Below are positions 18,513-27,286 of a stretch of DNA of 64,000 bases, one piece after another. Both the position numbers and the translations under genes were made by a program. The notes under the pieces are model-generated. The model ran no database searches and was not told the DNA's origin. It saw only the letters and a program-made list of their open reading frames with translations. Source of the stretch: Acinetobacter lactucae (GTDB taxonomy: Bacteria; Pseudomonadota; Gammaproteobacteria; Pseudomonadales; Moraxellaceae); the NCBI RefSeq assembly GCF_001605885.1, contig NZ_LRPE01000037.1, positions 62,001-126,000 of the forward strand. The letters run 5' to 3'. Every line of letters starts with the position of its first letter. Position 1 is the first letter of the stretch.

Positions 18513-19607
18513 TTATTTTTTAAACGGTAAAGCATATTTAAAGATACGGCCTACCACCTGTCCAAACTGTTTAGCCAGACTCGCATTGTTATAATTTAGA
18601 CCATATTTTTTACATACAGCTTCAACTTTTGGAGCCATTTGGCGATAACGACGCGCCGGAATATCAGGGAACAAATGGTGCTCAATCTGATGACTCAAAT
18701 GTCCGCTTAAAATATGTAATGCTTCTGAACCTTTTAGGTTAGAAGAACCACGAATCTGGCGCATATACCAGTGACCACGGCTTTCATCCTGTAAAACAGA
18801 CTTTGGAAATACTTCTGCATCTTTTGTGAAGTGACCACAGAAAATAATCGTAAATGTCCAGATATTACGAAGACCATTTGCAACTAGGTTACCAGTGAAA
18901 ACAGGTAAAGCTGCAGGACCTGCAATTAAAGGGAAGAAAACGTAGTCTTTAAAAAGTTGCGTACCAATCTTTTTATTAACAGGTTTTAATTCTTCCAAGA
19001 ATTTTGCCATGCTCTTACGTTTATAAAGGACACGTCCAATTTCAAGATTTTGAATGGCTACGCCCCATTGGAACAACAAACAAAATGGAATGCTATAAAC
19101 AGGTTGAAGTAAGAAACCTGGTTTCCAGCGTTGCTCTGGGAATAGACGAAGTAAACCGTAACCAATGTCATCATCAATACCTTTAATATTGGTATAAGTG
19201 TGATGTTTATAGTTATGAGTTTGACGCCAGTTATCAGAAGTACCGACAGTATCCCACTCGTAAGTTTGACCATTAAATTTAGGATCGTTCATCCAGTCAT
19301 ATTGACCGTGCATCACGTTATGACCGAGTTCCATGTTTTCCATGATTTTAGAGAAGCCTAATAGACCTGTTCCTAAAATCCACGCTGGTGGGAACCAACC
19401 TGCAAACAAACATGCACGACCTAAAAAGCTACTATAACGAATCGCGGCATAAACACGACGGATATATTTAGCATCTTTCTCGCCCAAATCATCCAATACT
19501 TCTTGTTTGATCTGATCGAGCTCTTTTGCAAATGCTTCAAGTTCTGCTGGAGTCAAATCACGATTTTTAGGATTTTTAAAATATTCGACTTTCACTGGCA
19601 TATTCAT
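18513..19607 (-). CDS. Membrane fatty acid desaturase
   Basis: This 364-residue membrane di-iron desaturase inserts a double bond into an acyl chain, using electrons from a reductase. The three histidine boxes are all present: HNVMH (96-100), HNYKHH (131-136) and HQIEHH (306-311). Hydrophobic helices lie around 65-92 and 165-190 and again around 225-258. The HQIEHH form is typical of front-end or linoleoyl-CoA-like desaturases and of bacterial acyl-CoA desaturases such as the Pseudomonas DesB/C group. It lies 12 bases downstream of a flavin/2Fe-2S reductase gene, the likely electron donor. A DesT/FabR-like regulator is divergent to the pair. Confidence 0.92.
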   Translation of the reverse strand: MNMPVKVEYFKNPKNRDLTPAELEAFAKELDQIKQEVLDDLGEKDAKYIRRVYAAIRYSSFLGRACLFAGWFPPAWILGTGLLGFSKIMENMELGHNVMHGQYDWMNDPKFNGQTYEWDTVGTSDNWRQTHNYKHHTYTNIKGIDDDIGYGLLRLFPEQRWKPGFLLQPVYSIPFCLLFQWGVAIQNLEIGRVLYKRKSMAKFLEELKPVNKKIGTQLFKDYVFFPLIAGPAALPVFTGNLVANGLRNIWTFTIIFCGHFTKDAEVFPKSVLQDESRGHWYMRQIRGSSNLKGSEALHILSGHLSHQIEHHLFPDIPARRYRQMAPKVEAVCKKYGLNYNNASLAKQFGQVVGRIFKYALPFKK

Positions 19608-19619
19608 AAGAGTTCTCTC

Positions 19620-20690
19620 TTAAAGATCAATAACTAGATCGGATTGTGCTGAGTTCACACAAATTTTGAGTAATTGGCTTGGTTCAGTGTTTTCACTGCC
19701 GTTGAGTAAATTACGTGTTGAACCTTGTGATTTATTACAAACACATTTATTACAAATTCCCATACGACAGCCATGAGTCGGTTTAAGGCCTTCATGTTCG
19801 AGGCTGACCAAAATTGATTGGCCTTTAGGAATTGCAATCACTTTATTAGACTGGGTTAATGTGACATTCACATAACCAATATCATCAGCAGAGCTTTCAT
19901 TTGTTAAGCTAAATGCTTCTGTTAAAACGGCTGGAGCTTTTTCAAAAAGTTGCTCAACAGTCGCCACAAAGCCAGAAGGTCCGCACGCATAAATTGTGCT
20001 GTTTTTAACATCATCAACTAATGCTAAATGCTCTGCATTTAAACGCTCATCATTTGGGGTTTCTTGGGTATAGAAAACCTGATAACTAAAATTCGGATAT
20101 TGCTGTGCAACTTTTTCAAAGTATTCAACAAAAGCTGCATCTGAGCGTTGCTTTACCCAATATAAAAGCTGTACTTGAACTTTATCTAACTGCTGACTTT
20201 GCTTAATCGCAGTAATTAGGCTCAACATTGGGGTAATACCACTCCCCGCAGCCAACATAATTAAATTCGGTGTTTTGATATTTTGTTGCATGTCGCCATA
20301 AGGTCGACCAAGCTCAAAAACATCGCCAATTTGGCTTTCAGCAATAAACCAGTTACTGACAATACCATCCGCAACTTTTTTAACTGTTAAACGTAAGTGC
20401 TGCGCATCAATTTGCGTCAAACTATACGTACGTTCATAGCGACGACCAGCAATTTCTACAATCACAGGATGATGCTGGCCTGCAACGCCCATTTTTACTA
20501 AGCGATTGCATTTTAGCGTCAAGCTCACCATGTCATGAGCGACAAATTCTTTTTTTACAATTTGAACAAGGCCATGTTTTACGGACCATAAAGGATTAAC
20601 TTTTTGTAGCCAGAAATTCGCCATTTCTTTATCAAAGATGGCTTGTGTCAATGAATTGAATAGAGAATTTCTCTTTTCGATTGCTTGCAT
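19620..20690 (-). CDS. Ferredoxin-NAD(P)H reductase with C-terminal 2Fe-2S domain (desaturase partner)
   Basis: This 356-residue protein has a FAD-binding domain (RRYERTYSLTQ at about 78-88 is the flavin motif), an NAD(P)-binding domain (MLAAGSGITPMLSLI at about 150-165; YACGPSGFV near 255) and a C-terminal plant-type 2Fe-2S domain with CRMGICNKCVC and a distant fourth ligand in KICVNS. It passes electrons from NAD(P)H to the adjacent desaturase. The same pairing is known in Pseudomonas and in mycobacterial desaturase systems. The promoter region holds strong palindromes between this gene and the divergent regulator. A role in another oxygenase is possible but less likely given the 12-base spacing. 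Confidence 0.9.
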   Translation of the reverse strand: MQAIEKRNSLFNSLTQAIFDKEMANFWLQKVNPLWSVKHGLVQIVKKEFVAHDMVSLTLKCNRLVKMGVAGQHHPVIVEIAGRRYERTYSLTQIDAQHLRLTVKKVADGIVSNWFIAESQIGDVFELGRPYGDMQQNIKTPNLIMLAAGSGITPMLSLITAIKQSQQLDKVQVQLLYWVKQRSDAAFVEYFEKVAQQYPNFSYQVFYTQETPNDERLNAEHLALVDDVKNSTIYACGPSGFVATVEQLFEKAPAVLTEAFSLTNESSADDIGYVNVTLTQSNKVIAIPKGQSILVSLEHEGLKPTHGCRMGICNKCVCNKSQGSTRNLLNGSENTEPSQLLKICVNSAQSDLVIDL

Positions 20691-20722
20691 AACTGAAGGC
20701 TCTGTCGCTCTTTTTTAATTAT

Positions 20723-20751
20723 TATACATATGTATATATATTTGTATATAC
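20723..20751. promoter_or_regulatory. Palindromic operator candidates of the desaturase operon
   Basis: TATACATATGTATA (20723-20736) is a perfect 14-bp palindrome, overlapped by GTATATA-N6-TATATAC (20732-20751). They lie 33-61 bases upstream of the reductase start and about 80 bases before the divergent regulator. The A+T-rich sequence makes chance dyads more likely, so confidence is moderate. Confidence 0.5.
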
Positions 20752-20830
20752 ACCCGTACTTTTAATTACAATTTCACAAGTTCAGCTTCTAAGGCTATAA
20801 TCCTGAGAGTTTACAAATATATTGAACAGC

Positions 20831-21526
20831 ATGACCCAATCTTCACTTTCTCAGAACATGAATGACACACCTCTTCAACAAGATGTCATTGAAATTAAAA
20901 CAGCTACGCGTTCTGTTGGAAGAAAAGCGACAATTACTAAAGAAGAACTTTTTCAGGCCGCTTTAAACCTTATTGGTCCGCAAAAAAGTATTGCTTCATT
21001 GAGTTTGCGTGAAGTAGCTCGAGAAGCAGGAATTGCACCAAATAGTTTCTATCGACACTTTAAAGATATTGATGAATTAGCAATTTCTTTAATTGACCGT
21101 GCAGGTATCGTTTTACGTAAAATTATCCGTCAAGCTCGCCTACGTGCTTCCTTACAAGAAAGTATTATTCGCAGTTCTGTCGATATTTTTCTTCAACAGC
21201 TCGATGCAGATGAAGGCAATTTAAGTTTATTACTACGTGAAAGTTTTACAGGTTCCGCTTCCTATAAAGCTGCTGTAGACCGCCAGCTCAACTTTTTTCA
21301 GCAAGAGTTGCAAGAAGATTTAATTCGTCTTGAACGCCTAAATAACAATCATCTGTATCATCCAGACCTTGTTGCAAAAGCAATTACTCAACTTGTGTTT
21401 CACATGGGTGCCAAAGTCATTGATCTTCCGATCAATCAACGTACAGAGGTTGCTGAACAAACCATGATTATGATTCGAATGATTTTAGAAGGCGCACGTC
21501 ATCTGGATGAAGCAAAAATTCGCTAA
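20831..21526 (+). CDS. DesT/FabR-like TetR-family regulator of unsaturated fatty acid synthesis
   Basis: The protein has 231 residues from the ATG at 20831; a TTG at 20822 would add three. The HTH region SLSLREVAREAGIAPNSFYRHFKDIDEL matches E. coli FabR and Pseudomonas DesT almost residue for residue from memory, and later blocks (RQARLRAS, LLLRESFTGSASYKAAV, MIRMILEGA) follow FabR too. These proteins sense the acyl-CoA pool and repress desaturase or fabA/fabB genes. The divergent desaturase and reductase genes are the expected target. An unstructured N-terminal tail of about 30 residues precedes the DNA-binding domain. Confidence 0.9.
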   Translation: MTQSSLSQNMNDTPLQQDVIEIKTATRSVGRKATITKEELFQAALNLIGPQKSIASLSLREVAREAGIAPNSFYRHFKDIDELAISLIDRAGIVLRKIIRQARLRASLQESIIRSSVDIFLQQLDADEGNLSLLLRESFTGSASYKAAVDRQLNFFQQELQEDLIRLERLNNNHLYHPDLVAKAITQLVFHMGAKVIDLPINQRTEVAEQTMIMIRMILEGARHLDEAKIR

Positions 21527-21538
21527 AATTATCTTAGA

Positions 21539-21568
21539 GATGGCTTGTTGATTAACAGGCCATTTTTA
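21539..21568 (+). terminator. Terminator of the DesT/FabR-like gene
   Basis: ATGGC-T-TGTT pairs with AACA-G-GCCAT around GATT, followed by TTTTTA. One T-G wobble interrupts the stem. Confidence 0.6.
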
Positions 21569-21692
21569 CATCTAACTCCTCTATTTTCCAATAAAAATAT
21601 AATTCATTGATTGAAGCTAATAGCTCGCGAGAGTATAAATAATCACTTCATTTGCTCTTTCTCCTATATTCCCAACGATCTCAGGGATCCAC

Positions 21693-22709
21693 ATGCAAAA
21701 TTTGAATAATCGTCAAAGTCTGATTGCAAGCTACATTCTTATGGGCATCTTTTTGCTTTCGGTTATCCCATTACATCTATTAGCAAGTTTTTTTGCAGGC
21801 TTTCTCATTTATGAAATTATTATTAGCTTAAGTTCGGTGGTAGAACGTTATATTGACGGCCAAAGAGCTCGTATTTTTATTAGTATTTTACTTAGTATTG
21901 TTACCATTTCGCTTCTTGGTTTTTTCATTACCAGCCTGATTAGTTTTGTTGTATATGATCTAAAAGGTGTCGGATTACATAGTATTAATAGCAAAGTTGA
22001 CCAAACACTCCTTCATTTACAAGCAGAGATCGGAAAATATCTTCCGGGTTATATTCCTGATAGCGTGACAGATCTAAAAGACGAAATCTTTGCATTTATG
22101 AAAGATAACGTCACCACCCTAAAAAATACCAGTTCCGATATTTTGCATAACTTCGTGACTATGGTCATGGGTTTAATTATTGGTATTTTGGTGGCGATAC
22201 ATGGTTTTCACCGCCGTACGCCTCAACCTGTTTTTAAGTCCCTACTTATCCAACGTATTCAAAAATTATCAATTTCATTTAAGAATGTGGTTTTTGCACA
22301 AATAAAAATTTCAGCAATTAATACTCTACTCTTTATTTTATTCGCCTTTATTTTATTACCGCTTTGGGGAACTCACCTTCCATTTGCCAAAACACTTACT
22401 ATTTTGACCTTTATGTTTGGGCTTATTCCAATTTTAGGTAATCTAATTTCAAATACTTTAACGTTTATTGCCGCTCTTACAATTTCTCTAGGACTCGCAA
22501 GCGTTGCATTACTTTATCTCGTTATGGTTCATAAACTTGAATATTTTATTAATGCTAAAATTATTGGGCATAAAATCAATGCAAGTGCGTGGGAGATTTT
22601 ATTGGCAATGTTAATCTGTGAGTCAATTTTTGGCTTAGGTGGTTTAATCGCAGCTCCAATTTTCTATGCATATTTAAAATTAGAACTAAAAGATGCTGGT
22701 CTTATCTAA
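21693..22709 (+). CDS. AI-2E family (PerM/YdgG-type) membrane permease
   Basis: This 338-residue protein has the AI-2E transporter family layout: a pair of helices at about 11-50, a third at about 62-90, a long polar segment (about 95-150), then helices at about 155-170, 205-235, 240-275 and 290-330. The ending (GLGGLIAAPIFYAYLKLELKD) is a family signature. Members have been linked to autoinducer-2 export, sodium-proton exchange or unknown roles; the substrate cannot be inferred here. It is a monocistronic gene; no regulator or enzyme for a specific substrate is adjacent. Confidence 0.8.
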   Translation: MQNLNNRQSLIASYILMGIFLLSVIPLHLLASFFAGFLIYEIIISLSSVVERYIDGQRARIFISILLSIVTISLLGFFITSLISFVVYDLKGVGLHSINSKVDQTLLHLQAEIGKYLPGYIPDSVTDLKDEIFAFMKDNVTTLKNTSSDILHNFVTMVMGLIIGILVAIHGFHRRTPQPVFKSLLIQRIQKLSISFKNVVFAQIKISAINTLLFILFAFILLPLWGTHLPFAKTLTILTFMFGLIPILGNLISNTLTFIAALTISLGLASVALLYLVMVHKLEYFINAKIIGHKINASAWEILLAMLICESIFGLGGLIAAPIFYAYLKLELKDAGLI

Positions 22710-22725
22710 TTTAAAATCGATGTAT

Positions 22726-22756
22726 AAAAAAAGCGCCTTATTGGCGCTTTTTTTAT
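22726..22756. terminator. Bidirectional terminator
   Basis: AAAAGCGCC (22729-22737) and GGCGCTTTT (22743-22751) pair around TTATT with long A and T runs, between the convergent AI-2E and rapA genes. Confidence 0.85.
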
Positions 22757-22765
22757 TTGAGTTGA

Positions 22766-25603
22766 TTATGGCTTAACCACAACTAATACTTGAATTGCTT
22801 CTGGTGTAACAGTTAAACCATCAAGCAAGCCGAGCCCTTCTTTTTGCAGTTTTTGTAAACGGTCAATTTCATCTTGGCGAATACTTGGGTTGAACTGTTT
22901 TAAGTAAGTTAAACGGTCAATTTCATATTGCCATTTATTACCATAGTGTTCTTTTGCTTGCTGTTGAAGCTGAGGTAAATCAACTTTCGCAATCTCTAAT
23001 GCTTGTTTATAGCGCTGCTCAATGATATCACGACGAGCCTTAACCACCTGACGACAGCTATTGCCATCTAAGTGATGTAAATACGGTTTTAAGATTGTCG
23101 GATCAATTTTTTCAGACAAATCTTGACCATTTTCACTCAATAATACGCGAATAAGCTGCTTAGGTAAGCTCGATGGTAAGTTCAGTGATTTCGGCGCAAC
23201 AACATCAACTTTAAACCAGACTTCAATTAATACTGAACCCTGCTTTAACGCATTCGATTTGAGCACAGCAACATTGGTACTACCAAATGATTGCGTACGG
23301 ATCATTTCCATAACACTTTCAATGAATGGATGCTCTAAAGTTAAATATTGAGCATCTTCACGAAGCTGAGCTTGATCGCGATAGAAGGTTGCTGTCATCC
23401 CTTCTTCGTCTAAAGCCAAACCTTGCACTTGCATTTGGTCGGTCGGTTTAATAATCACCGTACCATTACTTTGCTCATCAAAGTCGATATTGGTTGATGA
23501 CATGAAACGCTTCACAAACATTGGTAGCGTTGTATTGTCATCATAGTCTTCAAGGGCCTGAACAATTTCTTGTGCCACAATAGGACGACATGAATTATAT
23601 TCAAGTAAACGGTCTCGACCAGCTTGAAGTTCAGCTTCTAAGGCTTGGCGTTGAACATTCACCTCTTCAAGCAAATCTTCAAATGTTTGACCTTGGTCTG
23701 CAAGTAAACAGTCTTTTAATTCAACAATAAAGTTCTCTTGCAACGTTTGTGCTGTTGGCGAAATATTACTGAAAATATTAAGTGCTTCGTTATACCAACG
23801 GAACATACGTTCTTGAGCTGTTCCCATCAGGTATGGCACATGAATCTGAATACGATTTTCTTGACCAATACGGTCTAGACGCCCAATACGCTGCTCTAAA
23901 ACATCAGGGTTAGCTGGTAGATCAAATAAAATTAGATCACTGGCGAATTGGAAATTACGGCCTTCCGAACCAATTTCCGAACACAGTAGAATCTGTGCGC
24001 CATAGCTTTCCTCAGCAAAATAAGCAGCAGCTTGGTCACGTTCAAGTAAGCTCATGCCTTCATGGAACATTGCAGTACGAATACCTGCATGCAAACGCAA
24101 CACATTTTCTAAAGACTCAACCACTGGTCCGCTACGCGCGATTAAAAGCACTTTTTTATGCTTAAGATCTTTGCGTAAAATTTCCATTAACCATGGCACA
24201 CGCGGATCATTTTGCATCCATGAACCATCAATTTGCGCTTCTTCAGGCCACATCTGCTCACGCAGTTTGCCATCTTTTGACCAATCTTCTGGTGCTGGTA
24301 ACGGTGCTGGCTGACAATCACGGCCTGGGAAGCCCTGAATCGCTTCACGTGTATTACGGAATAAAATACGTCCAGTACCGTGACGGTCTAATAATTCGTG
24401 AATAGCTCTAAAGCGTTGATCAGGCTGGTCTTCAATACTGTGACCTAATAAACCTTCTAAAGCTGATAAATGCTCTGGCGTTAAAGCTTGATCCGACATG
24501 AGCACTTCAGCAATTTTTGCAGTCTGCTGGTACTGAGTTTCTTCATCTAAGAAACGCTCTAAACTATTAAAACGTTGTGGATCAAGTAAACGTAAGCGAG
24601 CGAAATGGCTTTCTACGCCTAATTGTTCAGGTGTTGCAGTGAGTAATAATACTCCTGCCGTATTTTCAGCTAACTCTTCAACTAAATCGTAGCGATCATT
24701 ACCGCCTTCTTCTTCGCTCCACATCAAATGATGTGCTTCATCAACTACGAGCAAATCGAATCCAGCTTCTATGGCTTGCTCACGCAAATCATCATGGTCA
24801 ACCATTAAGTCAACGCTGGCAATAATGCATTGCTCAGTCAAGAATGGGTTAAGCTCTGGATCATGTTCTTTAATAGATGCCGTACGCGTTAAATCAAATA
24901 GAGAGAATTGCAAGTTAAAACGGCGACGCATTTCAATCATCCACTGATACTGAAGAGAATCAGGGACTAAAATAAGAATTCGTTCTGAACGTCCTGTTTT
25001 AAGCTGTTGGTGGATAATTAAACCAGCTTCAATTGTTTTACCTAAACCTACTTCATCGGCAAGTAAAACACGAGGTGCAAAACGTTTACCAACTTCATGT
25101 GCGATATAAAGCTGATGAGGGATCAAGCCAACGCGTGCACCGACCATACCACGTAGAGGGCTATTCTGCATTTGCGCTTGCATCAACATCGCTTCAATAC
25201 GCAGGTCATACCACTCTTTATAATCAACTTGACTTGCAAGTAAACGATCTAAAGGTTTCGACAACTGAATTTGCGCACCAATACGCGTTTCATTTAACGC
25301 TTTACGCTCTTGCTCACCACTTTCTAAAGTACGAACGACGTTGTAACGTAAAACACCATGACGATCTTCAATCGACTCAACGATCCACTTCTGACCTTCT
25401 TGATCTTGAACTTCATCATTCGTATTGAAGATGATACGAGATAGTGGAGCATTATTACGTGCATAGACACGTGTCTCATCACTTTTGGGGAATAAAATGC
25501 TGACAGATCTTTCATCTACATCAATAAGAACACCTAAACCGAGCTCAGTTTCTGTGTCTGATAGCCAACGTTGACCAATAGCATACTGCTGCAATTTTTC
25601 CAC
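22766..25603 (-). CDS. rapA: RapA, RNA polymerase-associated SWI2/SNF2 ATPase
   Basis: RapA recycles RNA polymerase stalled after termination, using ATP. The 945-residue protein (E. coli 968) has the N-terminal Tudor-like region (about 1-110, RWLSDTETELGLG), the Snf2 helicase core with DEVGLGKT (183-190), DEAH (288-291) and a second RecA lobe containing EIGSEGRNFQF and QRIGRLDRIGQ. The C-terminal part is the RapA-specific domain with AREDAQY-like and NPSIRQDEIDRL blocks. Translation appears to start at GTG (25603) with AAAGG just upstream; a TTG nine bases later is an alternative. It is a single gene. Confidence 0.96.
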   Translation of the reverse strand: MEKLQQYAIGQRWLSDTETELGLGVLIDVDERSVSILFPKSDETRVYARNNAPLSRIIFNTNDEVQDQEGQKWIVESIEDRHGVLRYNVVRTLESGEQERKALNETRIGAQIQLSKPLDRLLASQVDYKEWYDLRIEAMLMQAQMQNSPLRGMVGARVGLIPHQLYIAHEVGKRFAPRVLLADEVGLGKTIEAGLIIHQQLKTGRSERILILVPDSLQYQWMIEMRRRFNLQFSLFDLTRTASIKEHDPELNPFLTEQCIIASVDLMVDHDDLREQAIEAGFDLLVVDEAHHLMWSEEEGGNDRYDLVEELAENTAGVLLLTATPEQLGVESHFARLRLLDPQRFNSLERFLDEETQYQQTAKIAEVLMSDQALTPEHLSALEGLLGHSIEDQPDQRFRAIHELLDRHGTGRILFRNTREAIQGFPGRDCQPAPLPAPEDWSKDGKLREQMWPEEAQIDGSWMQNDPRVPWLMEILRKDLKHKKVLLIARSGPVVESLENVLRLHAGIRTAMFHEGMSLLERDQAAAYFAEESYGAQILLCSEIGSEGRNFQFASDLILFDLPANPDVLEQRIGRLDRIGQENRIQIHVPYLMGTAQERMFRWYNEALNIFSNISPTAQTLQENFIVELKDCLLADQGQTFEDLLEEVNVQRQALEAELQAGRDRLLEYNSCRPIVAQEIVQALEDYDDNTTLPMFVKRFMSSTNIDFDEQSNGTVIIKPTDQMQVQGLALDEEGMTATFYRDQAQLREDAQYLTLEHPFIESVMEMIRTQSFGSTNVAVLKSNALKQGSVLIEVWFKVDVVAPKSLNLPSSLPKQLIRVLLSENGQDLSEKIDPTILKPYLHHLDGNSCRQVVKARRDIIEQRYKQALEIAKVDLPQLQQQAKEHYGNKWQYEIDRLTYLKQFNPSIRQDEIDRLQKLQKEGLGLLDGLTVTPEAIQVLVVVKP

Positions 25604-25748
25604 CTTTCTCTCAAGTTCGCACTACATATTGTACGATGCAAATTAGCTTATTTTTGCATCTTTTTATGTAGTCTTTAAAGCAAAATTTTGAAGCAAAAAC
25701 CAATTAAATCGCTTTGCTACAAAAAATTACTCATCAAAAGTTTTTACA

Positions 25749-26426
25749 TTAAAACGGTACAGGACAGTCAAAAGTTAATGTTTCTGCTGTGACAGGATGA
25801 TTAAAACTTAACTGTTTGGCATGCAAACATAAACGCGGAACAAGTTGCTGCTCCGGTGTTGCATACAGCGTGTCACCTACAATTGGATGTCCAAGATATT
25901 GCATGTGTACACGGAGTTGATGGGATCGACCCGTAATTGGTGTTAATTTCACACGAGTTACAGGCTGCCCCTGAATTTGAAAATGTTCTAAGGCCTGCCA
26001 ATGTGTTAAAGCAGGTTTGTTGTGAGAAGCGTCGACAATATGTAAAGGCGGTCGACTTGGGTCATAGATGACAGGAATATCTACAGTCCCTTCACCTTCT
26101 AAATGACCTGCGACAAGCGCTTCATATATTTTTGAAGTCTGACGATCTTGAAATTGACGTGCAATTGCACTTTGACCGCGCTTCGATAAACCAAATACTA
26201 AAATACCTGAAGTATCTCGGTCTAGACGATGAATGAGCAAGGTTTTAGGTTCAATCGCAACCAACCTTGTCAAAACGCTATCATGTAAATCACCCTTACC
26301 AGGAACACTCAAAATGTCCGAAGGTTTATGAATCACCATAAAATCATCATCACGATAGATCAGATGTTCACTTAGAAAATCACTCAAAGTTGTATTCCCA
26401 AGGTAAGATGAAAAACAAGCGGGCAA
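25749..26426 (-). CDS. rluA: RluA-family pseudouridine synthase
   Basis: This 225-residue enzyme isomerises uridine to pseudouridine. The length and absence of an S4 domain match E. coli RluA, which acts on 23S rRNA U746 and tRNA U32. Visible motifs are VIHKPSDILSVPGKG (31-45), the catalytic Asp69 in HRLDRDTSG, and ITGRSHQLRVHMQYLGHPIVGD near 165-185. I assign RluA rather than RluC or RluD on length and on the SVPG motif; the exact RNA target is inferred. The nearest downstream gene is rapA, 145 bases away. Confidence 0.88.
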   Translation of the reverse strand: MPACFSSYLGNTTLSDFLSEHLIYRDDDFMVIHKPSDILSVPGKGDLHDSVLTRLVAIEPKTLLIHRLDRDTSGILVFGLSKRGQSAIARQFQDRQTSKIYEALVAGHLEGEGTVDIPVIYDPSRPPLHIVDASHNKPALTHWQALEHFQIQGQPVTRVKLTPITGRSHQLRVHMQYLGHPIVGDTLYATPEQQLVPRLCLHAKQLSFNHPVTAETLTFDCPVPF

Positions 26427-26519
26427 TAATAAAAAGCTTACGTCCGAATTACAATGCCGTTCGGGTAAATTAACAGCAGAATTTGCAAATATTATGGATC
26501 ACTTGAGGTGTATCGTCAG

Positions 26520-27224
26520 TCAAGGCTTCAATAACTGCATAATATGCTGCAATGTCGGTGCTTGCATTAACTCTTCAGCACTTAAGCTTGCACCATTTGC
26601 ACGCCATATATCGACCAGATAATTCACAGCAGACTGATCTAGTCCGTAGTTTCTTAAATCAATTTCAGGATGGATCTCCATAGGATGTCGCCCCACCTGT
26701 TCAGCAATTGCCAATAAAATTCCTTTATCTGACAAGATATAGGAAGATGGCGCACTTAAAGACCATAAGCGTATTAAAGTCTTTGTGTTTACATGTTGAA
26801 TGGAGTCAAAACTGATCTTTTCAACCCATTGGATATGCTGCTCTAAGTTACTCGCCAAGATTGCATCATTTACAATACTGACCTGATCTGTAATCGATAA
26901 AATAAGCTGCATGACTTGTTTAAACACAGGCGACAAATCACCTGCCATCATAACTTGAGCTTTAGTATTTGATGACAAACGCTGACCAAGCTCCAACATG
27001 GTTTGTTGAAGCTGAGATGTCTCAATAAAAATAACTGGAATTTCGAGTGATTGAGCTCGTTTACTCAACAGTTCTAAATGGTTTGCCAATGGTTGCACAG
27101 ACCAATCTGGTCGTACTCTAAGCTCATTGAGCCCAACCATGAGCAAAATACTTTGCGCTGACTCAATTGACCAATTTGAAGTACTTGCGACTAACTGGAT
27201 TTTTCGAGGTAAGGGGTAAAACAT
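26520..27224 (-). CDS. Degenerate EntB-like protein: isochorismatase-like domain plus carrier-like domain
   Basis: This 234-residue protein appears to be a decayed relative of bifunctional isochorismatase/aryl carrier proteins (EntB, DhbB, BasF). The N-terminus (YPLPRK..., NWSIESAQSILLMVGLNE) lines up with the EntB opening, but the Asp of the EntB IHDMQ block is missing (VGLN here). The C-terminal 60 residues (EIDLRNYGLDQSAVNYLVDIWRAN, then a TLQHIMQLL helix) line up with the aryl carrier domain, but the serine that takes phosphopantetheine (GLDS in EntB) is Gln197. The domain between is short. So neither activity should remain. This alignment is from memory and is inference. It lies between rluA and hemL, away from any siderophore gene. 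Confidence 0.6.
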   Translation of the reverse strand: MFYPLPRKIQLVASTSNWSIESAQSILLMVGLNELRVRPDWSVQPLANHLELLSKRAQSLEIPVIFIETSQLQQTMLELGQRLSSNTKAQVMMAGDLSPVFKQVMQLILSITDQVSIVNDAILASNLEQHIQWVEKISFDSIQHVNTKTLIRLWSLSAPSSYILSDKGILLAIAEQVGRHPMEIHPEIDLRNYGLDQSAVNYLVDIWRANGASLSAEELMQAPTLQHIMQLLKP

Positions 27225-27255
27225 TATTCTCTACAAATATAAAAATAGCTCAAAT

Positions 27256-27286
27256 TAAAAAGCCCGTTTAACACGGGCTTTTTTAC
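27256..27286 (-). terminator. Terminator of hemL
   Basis: AAAGCCCGT and ACGGGCTTT pair around TTAAC with A and T runs; it abuts the hemL stop codon. Confidence 0.85.

Noticed and set aside
25033-25428. 131-codon open frame on the + strand
   Set aside because: It lies entirely antisense inside rapA, has no ribosome site, and the translated sequence (rich in His, Tyr, Leu) looks like a frame shadow.
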